Origin: Prevotella sp.
Lineage (GTDB): Bacteria; Bacteroidota; Bacteroidia; Bacteroidales; Bacteroidaceae
Assembly: GCA_016287755.1 (NCBI GenBank)
Contig: JAEEWT010000017.1
Span: 1-64,000 of the forward strand
Reading direction: 5' to 3'
DNA: 64,000 bases
Every line of letters begins with the position of its first letter. Positions within the stretch are counted from its first letter, which is position 1. The notes below the pieces were generated by a model. That model was given only the letters and a program-made list of their open reading frames with translations, was not told where the DNA came from and ran no database searches. Both the position numbers and the translations under genes were made by a program. Positions 17,322-27,384 of the stretch are shown in pieces.

Positions 17322-18392
17322 ATGAAAAAGATCAATTATATCCTTGCCGCGGTGGCACTCCTTCTCGGAGTGTCCACTGCTCAGGCACAGAGTGTAGAGG
17401 ACAACTACCCCTATAACTTCATCACGATACAAGGTGGAGCACAAGGAACGTTCACCAACTACGACTTCACCAAGCTCATCACCCCACAGGCTGCCGTTTC
17501 CTTCGGTCGTTACTTTAACTCGAAGGTTGGTGCACGCGCCCATTTCCAGGGCTGGCAGAAAAAGGGTGCCATCAATGATACGTACAAGTTCAATGCGGTT
17601 ACTGGCGACCTTGACCTGTTGATGAACATGAGCAATATCATCAACCCGAACCGCACCAACGACAAGCTCGACTGGGTGCTGCTGGCTGGTTTCGGTGTGA
17701 ACTACGGATGGGATTTTGATGAGTTCAACGCACAGAACCGTGCTACCTACTTTGTTCAGAATCCTGAGCTCTGCGGCACGAAACACTCCACCTATAACGG
17801 ACGGTTTGGTACGCAGTTCAACCTGAACCTCTCGGAGAAGATGGCCATCGGTCTTGAAATAGATGCGAACTACAAGAACGACGAGTTCAACTTGAAGCGC
17901 AACTACAACCCCGACTGGCAGCTGACCGCCTTGATCGGTCTGACCTTCAAGCTTGGTAAGAAGAAGGCAGCACCTGCTCCTATCGTCTATGAGGAGCCGG
18001 CTCCTGCTCCCGCTCCTGCACCACAGCCCGTGGTGAAGCCAGAGCCTAAGCCAGAGCCTAAGCCTGTGGTGAAGCCCGAACCGCTCGAGGAGACCTTCTT
18101 CTACAACATCCGTCTCTCAGATCCTGATCCCGAGGCTAAGCTCAACAGGATTGTGGCATGGTGTAACAAGTATCCTGAGAAGGGTATCACCATCAAGGGT
18201 TATGCCGATCGTGGTACAGGTAATCCGCAGATCAACGTAGGCTATGCCAAGGCACGTGCCGAGAAGGTGGCTAAGGCATTGCAGGAGAAAGGACTCTCTG
18301 CCGACCGCATGACTGTCAGCTCTTACGGTGACACAGTACAGCCGTTCACGGAGAACGACCTGAACCGCTGCGTTATCGTTGTGGGTGAATAA
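17322..18392 (+). CDS. OmpA-family outer-membrane protein
   Basis: A 356-residue OmpA-like protein closing the sus operon. The ATG at 17322, after TTAGG, is preferred; an in-frame GTG at 17316 is less likely. A signal peptide ends at STAQAQ (about residue 24). An N-terminal beta-barrel extends to about residue 218. Then comes a Pro/Glu/Lys linker (APAPAPAPQPVVKPEPKPEP) that probably crosses the periplasm, and a C-terminal OmpA-like peptidoglycan-binding domain with GITIKGYADRGTGNPQINVG and AKARAEKVAKAL. It may anchor the Sus complex to the wall; this is inferred from position. OmpA genes are not part of the classical sus operon. Confidence 0.88.
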   Translation: MKKINYILAAVALLLGVSTAQAQSVEDNYPYNFITIQGGAQGTFTNYDFTKLITPQAAVSFGRYFNSKVGARAHFQGWQKKGAINDTYKFNAVTGDLDLLMNMSNIINPNRTNDKLDWVLLAGFGVNYGWDFDEFNAQNRATYFVQNPELCGTKHSTYNGRFGTQFNLNLSEKMAIGLEIDANYKNDEFNLKRNYNPDWQLTALIGLTFKLGKKKAAPAPIVYEEPAPAPAPAPQPVVKPEPKPEPKPVVKPEPLEETFFYNIRLSDPDPEAKLNRIVAWCNKYPEKGITIKGYADRGTGNPQINVGYAKARAEKVAKALQEKGLSADRMTVSSYGDTVQPFTENDLNRCVIVVGE

Positions 18393-18439
18393 ATCCAAAA
18401 CTGCAGGAGTCTGAATTCTTCGAACTCCTTATACAAAAA

Positions 18440-18476
18440 CAAGCTCCCAGTCTGTAATGTTCAGACTGGGAGCTTG
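18440..18476 (-). terminator. intrinsic terminator between converging operons
   Basis: Perfect 15-bp stem (CAAGCTCCCAGTCTG and its complement) with a 7-nt loop. On the minus strand it is followed directly by TTTTTGTATAAG, so it ends the beta-barrel/GH9/GH3 operon. On the plus strand the T-run is missing, but the strong stem may also stop transcripts of the sus operon. Confidence 0.85.
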
Positions 18477-18479
18477 CAT

Positions 18480-18530
18480 AATCTCTCCTCTCTCCTCTTT
18501 CATCTCTCATCTTTCCTCTTTCATCTTCTA
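18480..18530. repeat. CTCTC/TTTCATC simple repeat
   Basis: Pyrimidine-rich units such as CTCTCCTCT, CTTTCATCT and CTCTCATCT. They belong to the same family, in reverse complement, as the GAGAGATGA units at 5661-5689 and 37770-37785, and end next to the stop codon of the beta-barrel gene. Confidence 0.7.
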
Positions 18531-21421
18531 CGCTGATCGCGGTTACCCCACTTCTTGTCATAGCGTCCTTCTGTATCCACCTTACCACCGAACATATTCA
18601 AGCGGTAGCGCACATGCAGCATGGCGTACGAGTTGATGCTGTTATACCGTGTATCACTACGACCGGTAGCACCTACCCAACGTTCATAGTTGCTCTGCTG
18701 AGCCAGCAGGTCGTAGAAGTTCAGCGCCACAATCAACGACTTGCTCTTCAAGAAGGTCTTGGATATCTGACCGTTCCATATCAACTCGTTGGTGTTCGAC
18801 GACGGATCGTTATAACCCCGTCGGCTACGCTCATGCAGATCACTGCTCACCTCGATATCAAGCGGGAGTCGTAACAGGAATCGTCCTCCGTAGTTAAACT
18901 GCCAGGTGTCAAGATTTGCAGTAGGCTGTAGCTCATTGCGTGAATGCTGGTAGTTACACCATCCATCGAGTGTAATTTCCAGCCAGTCGTTGCGGTAACT
19001 TACATTCAGCCGCTCAGAGATATTCGTCGAGCGCGTCGTATTCTTCTGTGCATCCGCTTTCTGCTGTGCCACATAGCTCACATAGTTATTGTATCGCACC
19101 CTCGTATCGGTACCCACATTCCAATGAGCGGTTGTGTCGATGGCTGTATTGAAGGTGATACCACTGTTCACATTCCAGTTACCATTGATATTCTCCGGTC
19201 GTGAGATGCTTCCACCCGTCTCAGCATTGTAGCGCACCAAGTTCGAGATGCTGTTGCGCGTATTGCGGTAGTTGGCATATATCACGATGGAACGCTTGTA
19301 CTTACTGATATAGTTGTTATAATACAGATTCAGCGAGTTGGTGAACTGCGGTTTCAATCCCGGATTACCCTGTGTGATGTAGAGCGGGTTCGAGTCATCG
19401 GTGATATCCAGCAGTTGGGTGATATCCGGCTGTCGGGTGTCGCCACGATACTGGATACGGAAACTGCTCTGGTCGGTGAACTTATAGCGGAAATCGAGCG
19501 TAGGTGTCAGGTTCGTTACGTTCCTAACTGTATCCACATAGATTCCGCGGTAGTCCTGAATATAGTTCGAGTGCTGCGGCTGAATCAAGAATCCCAAGTT
19601 ATAGTCGTATTTCTCCTGATAATAGCGCAGCATCATCCTGATGTTATGCGTGTAGTTCTTATATTCCGAGTAACGACTCAAGTTCCTGTCGAGGAAGCCA
19701 TCCAGCGATCCATATACCGGTGAGAGCCATGTATCCCAGTCGCGGTAATGAGGAACGATACCCGCGAAGATGTTCTGTGGCTCATGACTGAAATCATAGG
19801 TCTGACGGTCGCTTTTGTTCTGGTTGTACCGCAGTTCGTAGCTCGTCTGCAGGTGCGCCCCCTTCCAAAGCGGTTCGCTGTAGTTCACATTGAGCACATA
19901 ACCACTATTGTCGCTGGGTGTACTGTTATATCGGGCCGTGTAGTAAGTAGAGTCCTCGCCGGCGATATTCTTGATACGGAACAGATGCACCTCGTTGTTC
20001 GAAGCGCTCTCATTCTGGTTATCGCCTGCGCTGCCCTCCACGCGGAAGGTGATATTCCTGCCTTTGGCATTCAACCGGCGGAACAACTGCAACATTCCCC
20101 AGGCATTCTTGTTCTCCCCGTACGAGAGACTGGCCTGACGGTTATAGTTTACCAGGTAGGGATCTAATGCGCTTGATGAAGCTGACGTACCCAACACCCC
20201 CAGCGGATCATCTACATACAGATAGGGATCATCCGAGAACGTGGCAGCCACGGACGTCTGAGTTCCATCGTTTTTTCCCGTACTGCCGTTGGCGCGTACC
20301 AAGATGGTGGTCAGCGTATCCGGTTTCCACTCCACGCGGAAGTTCCCGTTCCAATTATCGCTGCGCGACATACTCTTCGAGTTGTTGTTCGAGAAGGTAC
20401 GGTAGTCCTGACTGTAGAAGTTCTCACTCGTATTCTCGTTCTCGTTGTCACCATCGCGATGGTTCCAACGGATACTCAGATCCACCTTCAGTTTCGTTCC
20501 GTCGTCATAGTTCAGGTTGGTACCTAACATTTTCCGTGCGTTCAGACCGCGGCGGTTCCACCAGCCCGCATTATCCTCCTTGTTGTTCAGGTTCCCCATC
20601 AGCACGAAACGCGTCTTGTCGGTAAAGCTGCTACCCATGGCACGAGAAGCATAGCGGTGCTTGGTACCACCGGCCAAGTCGAGGTTAGTCATGTACCCGC
20701 GGTTCATACCCTTCTTGATGGTGAAGTCGAGCACCGTCTCCTTCTCCCCGTCCTCAATACCTGTGATACGAGCTTGGTCGCTTTGCTGATCGTAGAACTT
20801 CACGTTCTGGATGATGGAGACAGGCAGGTTCTTCAGCGCCGTCTCCACATCACCGAGCATGAACTCCTTACCGTCGAGCAGGATCTTCTTCACCTCCTTG
20901 CCATTCACGGTGATATTACCGTCCTCATCCACCTCAGCACCAGGCATACGTTTGATGAGCTCCTCAATGGCAGAGCCTTCAGGTGTACGGAAGGCATCAG
21001 GGTTATATACCAGCGTGTCTTTCTTCACTACCACCTGTGGAGCCTGTGCTGTGACAATGGTCTCTTTCAGCATCACGCTCTCAGGCGACATCCGCAGACT
21101 GCCCAGTTCCTGGTTCTGGTCACGCCTCAGGGTCACCTCACGCTCGATGGTTTGGTAACCTATGGAGGAAATCTTCAGACGGTAGGTACCGTTCGATGGT
21201 GCCTCGATAGAGAAATTTCCCTTGTTGTCACTCACCGTTCCACCCACGAAGGTACTGTCGTTGGCAGTAAACAGCTGAACCGTGGCCTGCAAGACCGGTT
21301 CCTTCTCATCAGCATCCAGTAACTGACCGCTAATGGTCAACCGCTGGTATTCCGTCTGCCCATGCATTACGCAGGGCATAAGCACCCCCAACAGTATAAT
21401 CAATAAAGCTCTGTATTTCAT
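18521..21421 (-). CDS. outer-membrane beta-barrel protein with carboxypeptidase-regulatory domain (TonB-receptor-like)
   Basis: A 966-residue exported protein with signal peptide ending at CVMHGQ (about residue 22). A carboxypeptidase-regulatory-like domain follows (LTISGQLLDADEKEPVLQAT, about 28-110), then a plug-like part (GSAIEELIKRMPGAEVDEDG near residue 155, VNGKEVKKILLDGKEFMLGD) and a long barrel. This is the outer-membrane beta-barrel group of TonB-receptor-like proteins, not SusC: no SusD partner is adjacent. The start ATG overlaps the stop of the GH9 gene by 4 bp (ATGA), so the two are translationally coupled. It may import products or act in surface assembly; substrate unknown. The stop lies inside pyrimidine-rich repeat DNA. 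Confidence 0.85.
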   Translation of the reverse strand: MKYRALLIILLGVLMPCVMHGQTEYQRLTISGQLLDADEKEPVLQATVQLFTANDSTFVGGTVSDNKGNFSIEAPSNGTYRLKISSIGYQTIEREVTLRRDQNQELGSLRMSPESVMLKETIVTAQAPQVVVKKDTLVYNPDAFRTPEGSAIEELIKRMPGAEVDEDGNITVNGKEVKKILLDGKEFMLGDVETALKNLPVSIIQNVKFYDQQSDQARITGIEDGEKETVLDFTIKKGMNRGYMTNLDLAGGTKHRYASRAMGSSFTDKTRFVLMGNLNNKEDNAGWWNRRGLNARKMLGTNLNYDDGTKLKVDLSIRWNHRDGDNENENTSENFYSQDYRTFSNNNSKSMSRSDNWNGNFRVEWKPDTLTTILVRANGSTGKNDGTQTSVAATFSDDPYLYVDDPLGVLGTSASSSALDPYLVNYNRQASLSYGENKNAWGMLQLFRRLNAKGRNITFRVEGSAGDNQNESASNNEVHLFRIKNIAGEDSTYYTARYNSTPSDNSGYVLNVNYSEPLWKGAHLQTSYELRYNQNKSDRQTYDFSHEPQNIFAGIVPHYRDWDTWLSPVYGSLDGFLDRNLSRYSEYKNYTHNIRMMLRYYQEKYDYNLGFLIQPQHSNYIQDYRGIYVDTVRNVTNLTPTLDFRYKFTDQSSFRIQYRGDTRQPDITQLLDITDDSNPLYITQGNPGLKPQFTNSLNLYYNNYISKYKRSIVIYANYRNTRNSISNLVRYNAETGGSISRPENINGNWNVNSGITFNTAIDTTAHWNVGTDTRVRYNNYVSYVAQQKADAQKNTTRSTNISERLNVSYRNDWLEITLDGWCNYQHSRNELQPTANLDTWQFNYGGRFLLRLPLDIEVSSDLHERSRRGYNDPSSNTNELIWNGQISKTFLKSKSLIVALNFYDLLAQQSNYERWVGATGRSDTRYNSINSYAMLHVRYRLNMFGGKVDTEGRYDKKWGNRDQRRR

Positions 21422-24021
21422 CTCTTATCTCCTTTCACAGCATCCTTCAATGCGGAACCAAAGATCACATATTGTGTATTACCGGCAATGGTACCCTCAT
21501 TCTGTCCCCAGAGGAATGGCCAGTCGTCGAAGTTCTCGAAATGGTCGGGCTGACGGAACAGCAGTCCTGGCGCCACATTACCTGGGATGAACGAGAAGTC
21601 GGCACGGTTGTTTCCATAGAACACCTGCTTCGGACGGGTGGCACCCACTACAGCCACAAACGAGTAGTTGTGGTAGGGATGGCAGCCATAGAGCCAGTTA
21701 GCCACGCGATACACCTCCTTCTCAGGAACGATTTCGGGGAAATAGAGATGGGCAAAGCACACCGTTGTTCCAAAGCTGAGTACAGCATTACCGCCAGCCC
21801 AGTTACCCAATCCGATAGGTACCCCATAAGGATTCTGCGTGTCGAAGTTCTTAATGTATTCCTCGTACTTCTCCACATAGGGGCGCAACTGCTTCCGATA
21901 AGCCTCATCCATATAAGGAACAGCATCCAAGGCAGTCTGCATGGTATTGGAAACATTCCTATCGAGCGCCTGCCAGATCTGCTGCTGGAAGTTGTCCAGA
22001 TACTGCTTCTCCTTCGTAGCCGCATAGAGCTGCAGGTTAGTAGCCAGGTCACCACGGTTGTTACGACCACGGTTCTGACGGCGGTTCTCATTATTACCAT
22101 TATTGGCGTTGTTATTGCCGTTCCAGTTCCCCTGACCCTCGAACGCTTGATTTCTACGCTGATTCATCAGGTCGGTAGCCTCCTGCATCAGTCGTTTCGA
22201 CTGTTTCAAGGCACGGGCGGCCAGATCGTCGTTGTAGCCTGTGAGTGCACGACTGGCAGCTGCGAACATCGTGGCAGCCTGGAAGTCAAGACTCGGATTA
22301 CGGGTGGTAAAGGCCCACATGTCATCCGGTGTACCGCTGCGCTTACCGTCGGCCGACACCTCGTAAGGCTTCAGACTCGGATCGTAATGCAATCCGTCGG
22401 TGATGCTGGCAGCGTCGCCCAGATGATGGTAGTTATCGAGAATGGAGTTAGAAAGCGTCGAGGCCATGTGTCCGATCTGCTCAGCCTGTGCCACGAGGTT
22501 CAGTGTACCATGCTCAATGAACTGCAGGATATCAGGTTTACCATCAGGTCGGTGCAAGTCAACATAGCGCTGCTGCTGACTCACGAAGGTCTCATCGCGC
22601 TGCGGCTTGAACAGTTCCCATGTACGGATGAAGTTCTGTACCACATTGATATTCGAACCCGTCTCGATGTCAAAGTCACCTGCATCAAAGAAGCCACCGA
22701 TATTCAGTCCTGGAATCAGTTCATAAGGCTTATACTTGGTATCTGTGGTCTGACCCTGTCTGTGCAGGTCGAAGTGATCGCTGGGCGGTGCCTGCAGGTA
22801 ACCCTCCTTGAACGGTTCACCATGCCAGGTACGATAACCCTCGGTCACATACATGTGGTTCATATGGATGGGTACCCACACATCAGTGGTAGCATCCGTA
22901 ATCTTGTCATATACATGCTCATCAATCAGGAAATCATTGGTACGTGTCTTACCATACTGGATATAATAGACACCCGGCTGCTTGACTGCAGAGAAGTCGA
23001 ACTTCACATAATTATATTTGAAGTAAGGACCCCAGTCCTGGATATTCCCAATGAAGGCCTGCTCCGTTGTGCCATCCGGCTTGATACGTATCAGTGAGGC
23101 TGTAGCCTGCGGCTGATCATTCTTGTCGAGCTCAATCACGGCCACCTTCGGCTGATCAGGAGTATAACCCACTTGTGAGAAGCCAATATTCGGCTCACGT
23201 ATCCAGTTAGGAATAGCATGAGGTTCCACAGTCCATGTGATGACCTTACCCGTCTTTCCCTTCGGCAGCACACTGCGCAACACGAACCAGCCGTTCTGGG
23301 CCAGCATTCTTCCATCGAAGAGTTTCAGTTCTGCATCATCGCAACTGATCGTGATCATGTGTTCAGGATCATCAGTAGCCATCACGATGCGATGACCCGT
23401 CTCAAGAGGGATGGGATCCACAAAGCGATCCGTACCACGGTCATCGTAGGTCTTGAAGCCCTTGAACTGACGAGGCTTCTCACTGTTGGGGCGGGTAATG
23501 GTCTGACTCGTTGCATAACGTGGGAAACGGTTCAGACGACCGTCCATGATGAAGGTCTTCAGCCAATATTTCGAAGGCAGGAACTCCAGATTAAAACCAG
23601 CTTCACCAGCCAGTTTTTCCGGTACGGGCTTATCGAGCCATACGGCAATCTCCACTGCCTTACCCTTGGCGGTTACCACCACCCTACTGTCAAAGTCGTA
23701 GTCGTCATAACGCATGGCCACCTCAATACTACCATCCTCACGGTTCACCTTCCTGCTGGTCATCTTCGGCACGAGGTCCCACTGTTCAGGCGTATTGTTC
23801 AGTCGTACGGCACCACCTTGAACAGACCGTACGCCGTGTTGTATAATCTCAATACCCGAGTTCTTCTCGTCATTGAAACCACCGTTGAAACTGTTGCTGA
23901 ATACCAGAATATTCACTCCCTGACGTTCGAAGTACTCGCGGTCGTTCAACTTCAAATCCTGTGCATGACCAACAGTAACCCCTGTCAGTAACATGGCAAA
24001 TAGCGATAACAAGTATCTCAT
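21418..24021 (-). CDS. glycoside hydrolase family 9 enzyme (endoglucanase-like)
   Basis: Secreted enzyme of 867 residues; signal peptide to TVGHAQ (about residue 21). About 270 residues of N-terminal extension precede an Ig-like CelD_N-type domain (IGFSQVGYTPDQPKVAVIELD near residue 280). The GH9 (alpha/alpha)6 barrel has GGFFDAGDFD with the base/nucleophile-region aspartates Asp446 and Asp449, and the general acid Glu842 in GQNEGTIAG. A low-complexity Asn/Arg-rich insert (about 640-670, NWNGNNNANNGNN then RRQNRGRNNRG) interrupts the barrel. The substrate is probably a beta-1,4- or mixed-linkage glucan, but the long N-terminus makes other polysaccharides possible. It lies between the epimerase and the beta-barrel gene. 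Confidence 0.85.
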   Translation of the reverse strand: MRYLLSLFAMLLTGVTVGHAQDLKLNDREYFERQGVNILVFSNSFNGGFNDEKNSGIEIIQHGVRSVQGGAVRLNNTPEQWDLVPKMTSRKVNREDGSIEVAMRYDDYDFDSRVVVTAKGKAVEIAVWLDKPVPEKLAGEAGFNLEFLPSKYWLKTFIMDGRLNRFPRYATSQTITRPNSEKPRQFKGFKTYDDRGTDRFVDPIPLETGHRIVMATDDPEHMITISCDDAELKLFDGRMLAQNGWFVLRSVLPKGKTGKVITWTVEPHAIPNWIREPNIGFSQVGYTPDQPKVAVIELDKNDQPQATASLIRIKPDGTTEQAFIGNIQDWGPYFKYNYVKFDFSAVKQPGVYYIQYGKTRTNDFLIDEHVYDKITDATTDVWVPIHMNHMYVTEGYRTWHGEPFKEGYLQAPPSDHFDLHRQGQTTDTKYKPYELIPGLNIGGFFDAGDFDIETGSNINVVQNFIRTWELFKPQRDETFVSQQQRYVDLHRPDGKPDILQFIEHGTLNLVAQAEQIGHMASTLSNSILDNYHHLGDAASITDGLHYDPSLKPYEVSADGKRSGTPDDMWAFTTRNPSLDFQAATMFAAASRALTGYNDDLAARALKQSKRLMQEATDLMNQRRNQAFEGQGNWNGNNNANNGNNENRRQNRGRNNRGDLATNLQLYAATKEKQYLDNFQQQIWQALDRNVSNTMQTALDAVPYMDEAYRKQLRPYVEKYEEYIKNFDTQNPYGVPIGLGNWAGGNAVLSFGTTVCFAHLYFPEIVPEKEVYRVANWLYGCHPYHNYSFVAVVGATRPKQVFYGNNRADFSFIPGNVAPGLLFRQPDHFENFDDWPFLWGQNEGTIAGNTQYVIFGSALKDAVKGDKR

Positions 24022-24034
24022 ATCCTATCCTTTA

Positions 24035-25051
24035 TTATATTAATTCTTTTGCTTTTTCTTGTGCCTCAATCACACGGTCGCACCACGCATCAAACTCCGG
24101 ATCTTCCACCTGCAACTCAGGATGCTCCATCAGATAGGCCACGCAGCGGCGAACACCCTCATCAAAGCGGGTAGTGGCCTTGAAGCCAGGAACGGCGCGT
24201 TTCAGCTTACTGCAGTCAAAAACTACCGTCACCGTCTTGTCACCTATGAGATTACCAGTCAGGTCGTACCCCTCCGGAGCCACCTCAGCCAGGAAGTCAG
24301 AGGCCACATAGTAGGGATGGAACGCCACGCCCAAGGCATTAGCGGTACACTGGTAGATCTGAGTCCACGACAACGACTCATCGCTCATGATCTGGAAAGC
24401 CTCGCCGATGGCTTTCGGATTACCTAACAGTCCGATGAAACCGCGGGCAAAGTCCTCGTTCCACGTCAGTGTCCATAACGAACTGCCATCCCCATGCACC
24501 AGCACACGCTTTCCTTCCATCATGCGCTTCAGCACTGGCCAGCTACCCTTCGGTCCATGCACGCTCAGGGGAACAGCACGTTCGCAGTAGGTATGACTGG
24601 GTCGGATAATGGTGACCGGGAAGCCATTCTCACGGTATTCGTGCATCAGCAGTTCCTCGCAGGCAATCTTGTTGCGCGAGTACTCCCAGTAAGGATTGGC
24701 CAATGATGTGCCTTCCGTAATCATATGACTGGCTGCTGGCTTGTTATAGGCTGAGGCCGAACTGATATACACATACTGTCGGGTGCGCCCCTTGAAGAGT
24801 CGGATATCCCGTTCCACCTGAGCGGTCACAAAGCCGATGAACTCACATACGGCATCAAACTGTTCATTACCTATCTGACGAAGCACCTCAGCTTCATCGT
24901 CGATATCCGTAATCACTTGTCTTACATTTGCCGGCACCTCGTCTTTACGGGTTCCTCGGTTCAGCAGCCAAAGATCATGTCCGCTGGCTGCCAGCTGACG
25001 GGTAATTGCACTACTGATGGTACCCGTTCCACCTATTATTAATATCTTCAT
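24035..25051 (-). CDS. NAD-dependent epimerase/dehydratase family protein
   Basis: A 338-residue extended short-chain dehydrogenase-like protein. The Rossmann signature is GGTGTISSAITRQL at residues 7-20. The catalytic YxxxK is in YSRNKIACEELL near residue 135, after SSASAYNKP. No signal peptide, so cytoplasmic. It sits between GH3 and GH9 genes (9 and 13 bp gaps) in the minus operon, which suggests a role in processing a sugar released by them. The C-terminal part is closer to the atypical NAD-epimerases often found in glycan loci than to GalE. Substrate unknown. Confidence 0.82.
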   Translation of the reverse strand: MKILIIGGTGTISSAITRQLAASGHDLWLLNRGTRKDEVPANVRQVITDIDDEAEVLRQIGNEQFDAVCEFIGFVTAQVERDIRLFKGRTRQYVYISSASAYNKPAASHMITEGTSLANPYWEYSRNKIACEELLMHEYRENGFPVTIIRPSHTYCERAVPLSVHGPKGSWPVLKRMMEGKRVLVHGDGSSLWTLTWNEDFARGFIGLLGNPKAIGEAFQIMSDESLSWTQIYQCTANALGVAFHPYYVASDFLAEVAPEGYDLTGNLIGDKTVTVVFDCSKLKRAVPGFKATTRFDEGVRRCVAYLMEHPELQVEDPEFDAWCDRVIEAQEKAKELI

Positions 25052-25060
25052 AATCGTGTA

Positions 25061-27355
25061 TTATTGAATTATTGTATGATGTTTCAACGGAAGATTATCG
25101 GAAGAACCTCCAACGGAAATGACAAGTTGCCCAGGCTCCATCATCCACGACTGTGCCGACTCATCCCAATGACAGAGATCGGATCGGCGCAGGGGAATGG
25201 TAACGGTCTTGCTTTCACCTCTCTTCAGCGCCACACGACTGAAACCTTTGAGTTCCTTCACGGGGCGTTCAATATGTGAGGTGGGACGCGACACATACAC
25301 CTGTGCCACCTCCTCGCCTTCGAATTGGGTATTGTTGGCTAACGTGAAGCTGACATCAAAGCCATCGAGGGTAGGTGTCACTTTCAGATTACTGTATTGG
25401 AACGTGGCGTAAGAGAGTCCATGTCCGAAAGGATAGGCCACCTCAACATTCTTACAGTCGTACCAACGGTAACCAACAAGTAATTCCTCTGCATATTTAG
25501 CCACAGGTTGGAATGAATTACGAGCGGTGCGGGCGTTTTGTCCCTGATTCACCAGACCGACGAAGATGTCGCCCTGACTATTGTCAGCTTTCTGCGGATA
25601 GGTGCCTGTAGCATAGGCTGGCACATCTTCCAGTTTCTTCGGCCATGACATGGGCAGTTTGCCAGAGGGTGAGATGGTGCCCGCCAGCACTTCTGCGAGA
25701 GCCAGACCGCCCATAGAGCCATTGAACCACGACATCACGAGAGCAGGCGAAATCTCATTCACCGTACTGATGTCAACCGGACCGCCCGCTACAATAACCG
25801 TAACAAGGCGCGGATTTGCCTTGACGAGTTCTCTGACCAGTTCATCCTGTCCTGAAGGCAGGGTGATACTCTTGCGGTCGGATCCTTCCGTCTCCACCTC
25901 TCGGTTATCACCAGCGAAGAAGATCACCAGGTCGGCTCCCTTTGCCACCTTCACGGCCTCAGCCATTAATTCCTTATCGGCAGACTGCTGCGGACTCTGT
26001 CGTTTATTACGACTATCCCTGTCGAAACTCTTGTAGCCCGGTGCATAGGTTATCTTTGTTCCACCACCAAGAACGGTCTGTAAGCCTTCAAGGGGTGTAA
26101 TCTCCTTGCGTGTCTTCACACCAGCACCAACACCGCCAAGAGCCATCTTTGTCACAGCATTCTCGCCGATAACAGCAATTCTTTTCACTGATGTCAGATT
26201 GATGGGCAGCAAGGGCCAAGGTTGTTTCATTGCAGCCTTCAGCGCATGCTTACCGATGATGGGTTCGTTCTTCAGTAGTACGATAGAGCGCCGTGCCACC
26301 TGTAGGGCTGTCAGCATCTCTTCGTCATTACCTACAGGCTTACTGTTCGCTACAGCCTTGTCGATAGGTTTCACCGTCATTCTTACGCGCAGAATCTCCC
26401 TTACACGCTGGTTAATAATCTCCTCGCTTACCTTACCCGTCTTCACCGAATCGAGAAGTGCCTGACCGAAGAACCGGTTGCCGGGCATTTCCACATTCAT
26501 GCCAGCCGTCACCGCATCAACGGTAGAATGTACGCCACCCCAGTCGCTGATGACCATACCGGGGAATCCCCACTGCTCACGGAGAATGATATTGAGCAGG
26601 ATGTTGTTTTCAGAGCACCATCGACCGTTCACCTTATTGTATGCAGCCATCACACCCCAGGCATCAGCCTCGCGGACAGCCATTTCAAACGGTCTCAGAT
26701 AGATCTCATGCATCGCCCTGTCAGAGATCTGCACATCCACAGAACCGCGGTAGTCCTCTTGGTTGTTCAATGCATAATGCTTCAGGCAGACCGCCGTCCC
26801 ATCGTCCTGCGAACCTTTCGTGTAAGCCACGGCAAGCATTCCGCTCAGCAGCGGGTCTTCACTTAAATACTCGTAGGTTCGTCCGCCTGTAGGGATGCGC
26901 TGAATATTGATGGCAGGTCCGAGAATCATATCCTTTCCGCGCATCCGGGCCTCACGGCTCATTCCTCGTCCGTAGGCATAAGCCCAGTCGGTGCTCCATG
27001 TAGCAGCCAATGCCGAGCCTGTGGGGAAGAACGTGGCAGAGTCGGTTGTCAGGTGGGCTGAGTTCCATGAGTGTGGCTCCATCTCCTCCCGAATACCAAA
27101 CGGACCGTCGGCATATTCCACATCAGCAATACCCAATCGTGGGATACCTGCCGAGGAGAACATGTTCTTACCATGCAGCATGGCAACCTTCTCTTCAAGC
27201 GTCATACTCTTGATGATCGACTCAATCTGCTGTTCGTTTCCCAACAGGCGCGTGGAATATTTCCCCACATTTGAGGGTTGGGCTACAACCTGTATGGCGA
27301 CAGTGAGCGCAACGACTGTCGTCAATAGGATCTTCTGATGATTCTTCTTAGTCAT
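25061..27355 (-). CDS. glycoside hydrolase family 3 beta-glucosidase-like enzyme
   Basis: A 764-residue exported enzyme; signal peptide to IQVVAQ (about residue 25). The N-terminal TIM barrel carries the nucleophile Asp271 in VISDWGGVHSTVDAV. The alpha/beta sandwich follows (LVIFFAGDNREVETEGSDRK near residue 480), and a fibronectin type III-like domain ends the protein (VAQVYVSRPTSHIERPVKELKGF). These are the three domains of plant-type and bacterial beta-glucosidases. It should release glucose or xylose from oligosaccharides made by the GH9 enzyme. It starts 29 bp after the hybrid two-component gene. Confidence 0.92.
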   Translation of the reverse strand: MTKKNHQKILLTTVVALTVAIQVVAQPSNVGKYSTRLLGNEQQIESIIKSMTLEEKVAMLHGKNMFSSAGIPRLGIADVEYADGPFGIREEMEPHSWNSAHLTTDSATFFPTGSALAATWSTDWAYAYGRGMSREARMRGKDMILGPAINIQRIPTGGRTYEYLSEDPLLSGMLAVAYTKGSQDDGTAVCLKHYALNNQEDYRGSVDVQISDRAMHEIYLRPFEMAVREADAWGVMAAYNKVNGRWCSENNILLNIILREQWGFPGMVISDWGGVHSTVDAVTAGMNVEMPGNRFFGQALLDSVKTGKVSEEIINQRVREILRVRMTVKPIDKAVANSKPVGNDEEMLTALQVARRSIVLLKNEPIIGKHALKAAMKQPWPLLPINLTSVKRIAVIGENAVTKMALGGVGAGVKTRKEITPLEGLQTVLGGGTKITYAPGYKSFDRDSRNKRQSPQQSADKELMAEAVKVAKGADLVIFFAGDNREVETEGSDRKSITLPSGQDELVRELVKANPRLVTVIVAGGPVDISTVNEISPALVMSWFNGSMGGLALAEVLAGTISPSGKLPMSWPKKLEDVPAYATGTYPQKADNSQGDIFVGLVNQGQNARTARNSFQPVAKYAEELLVGYRWYDCKNVEVAYPFGHGLSYATFQYSNLKVTPTLDGFDVSFTLANNTQFEGEEVAQVYVSRPTSHIERPVKELKGFSRVALKRGESKTVTIPLRRSDLCHWDESAQSWMMEPGQLVISVGGSSDNLPLKHHTIIQ

Positions 27356-27384
27356 ATATGTTATTTTTCAATCCTTCAATTCTA

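Noticed and set aside
21472..23097. 541-codon plus-strand frame
   Set aside because: It is antisense to the GH9 gene and arises from its codon bias; the GH9 frame has clear catalytic motifs.
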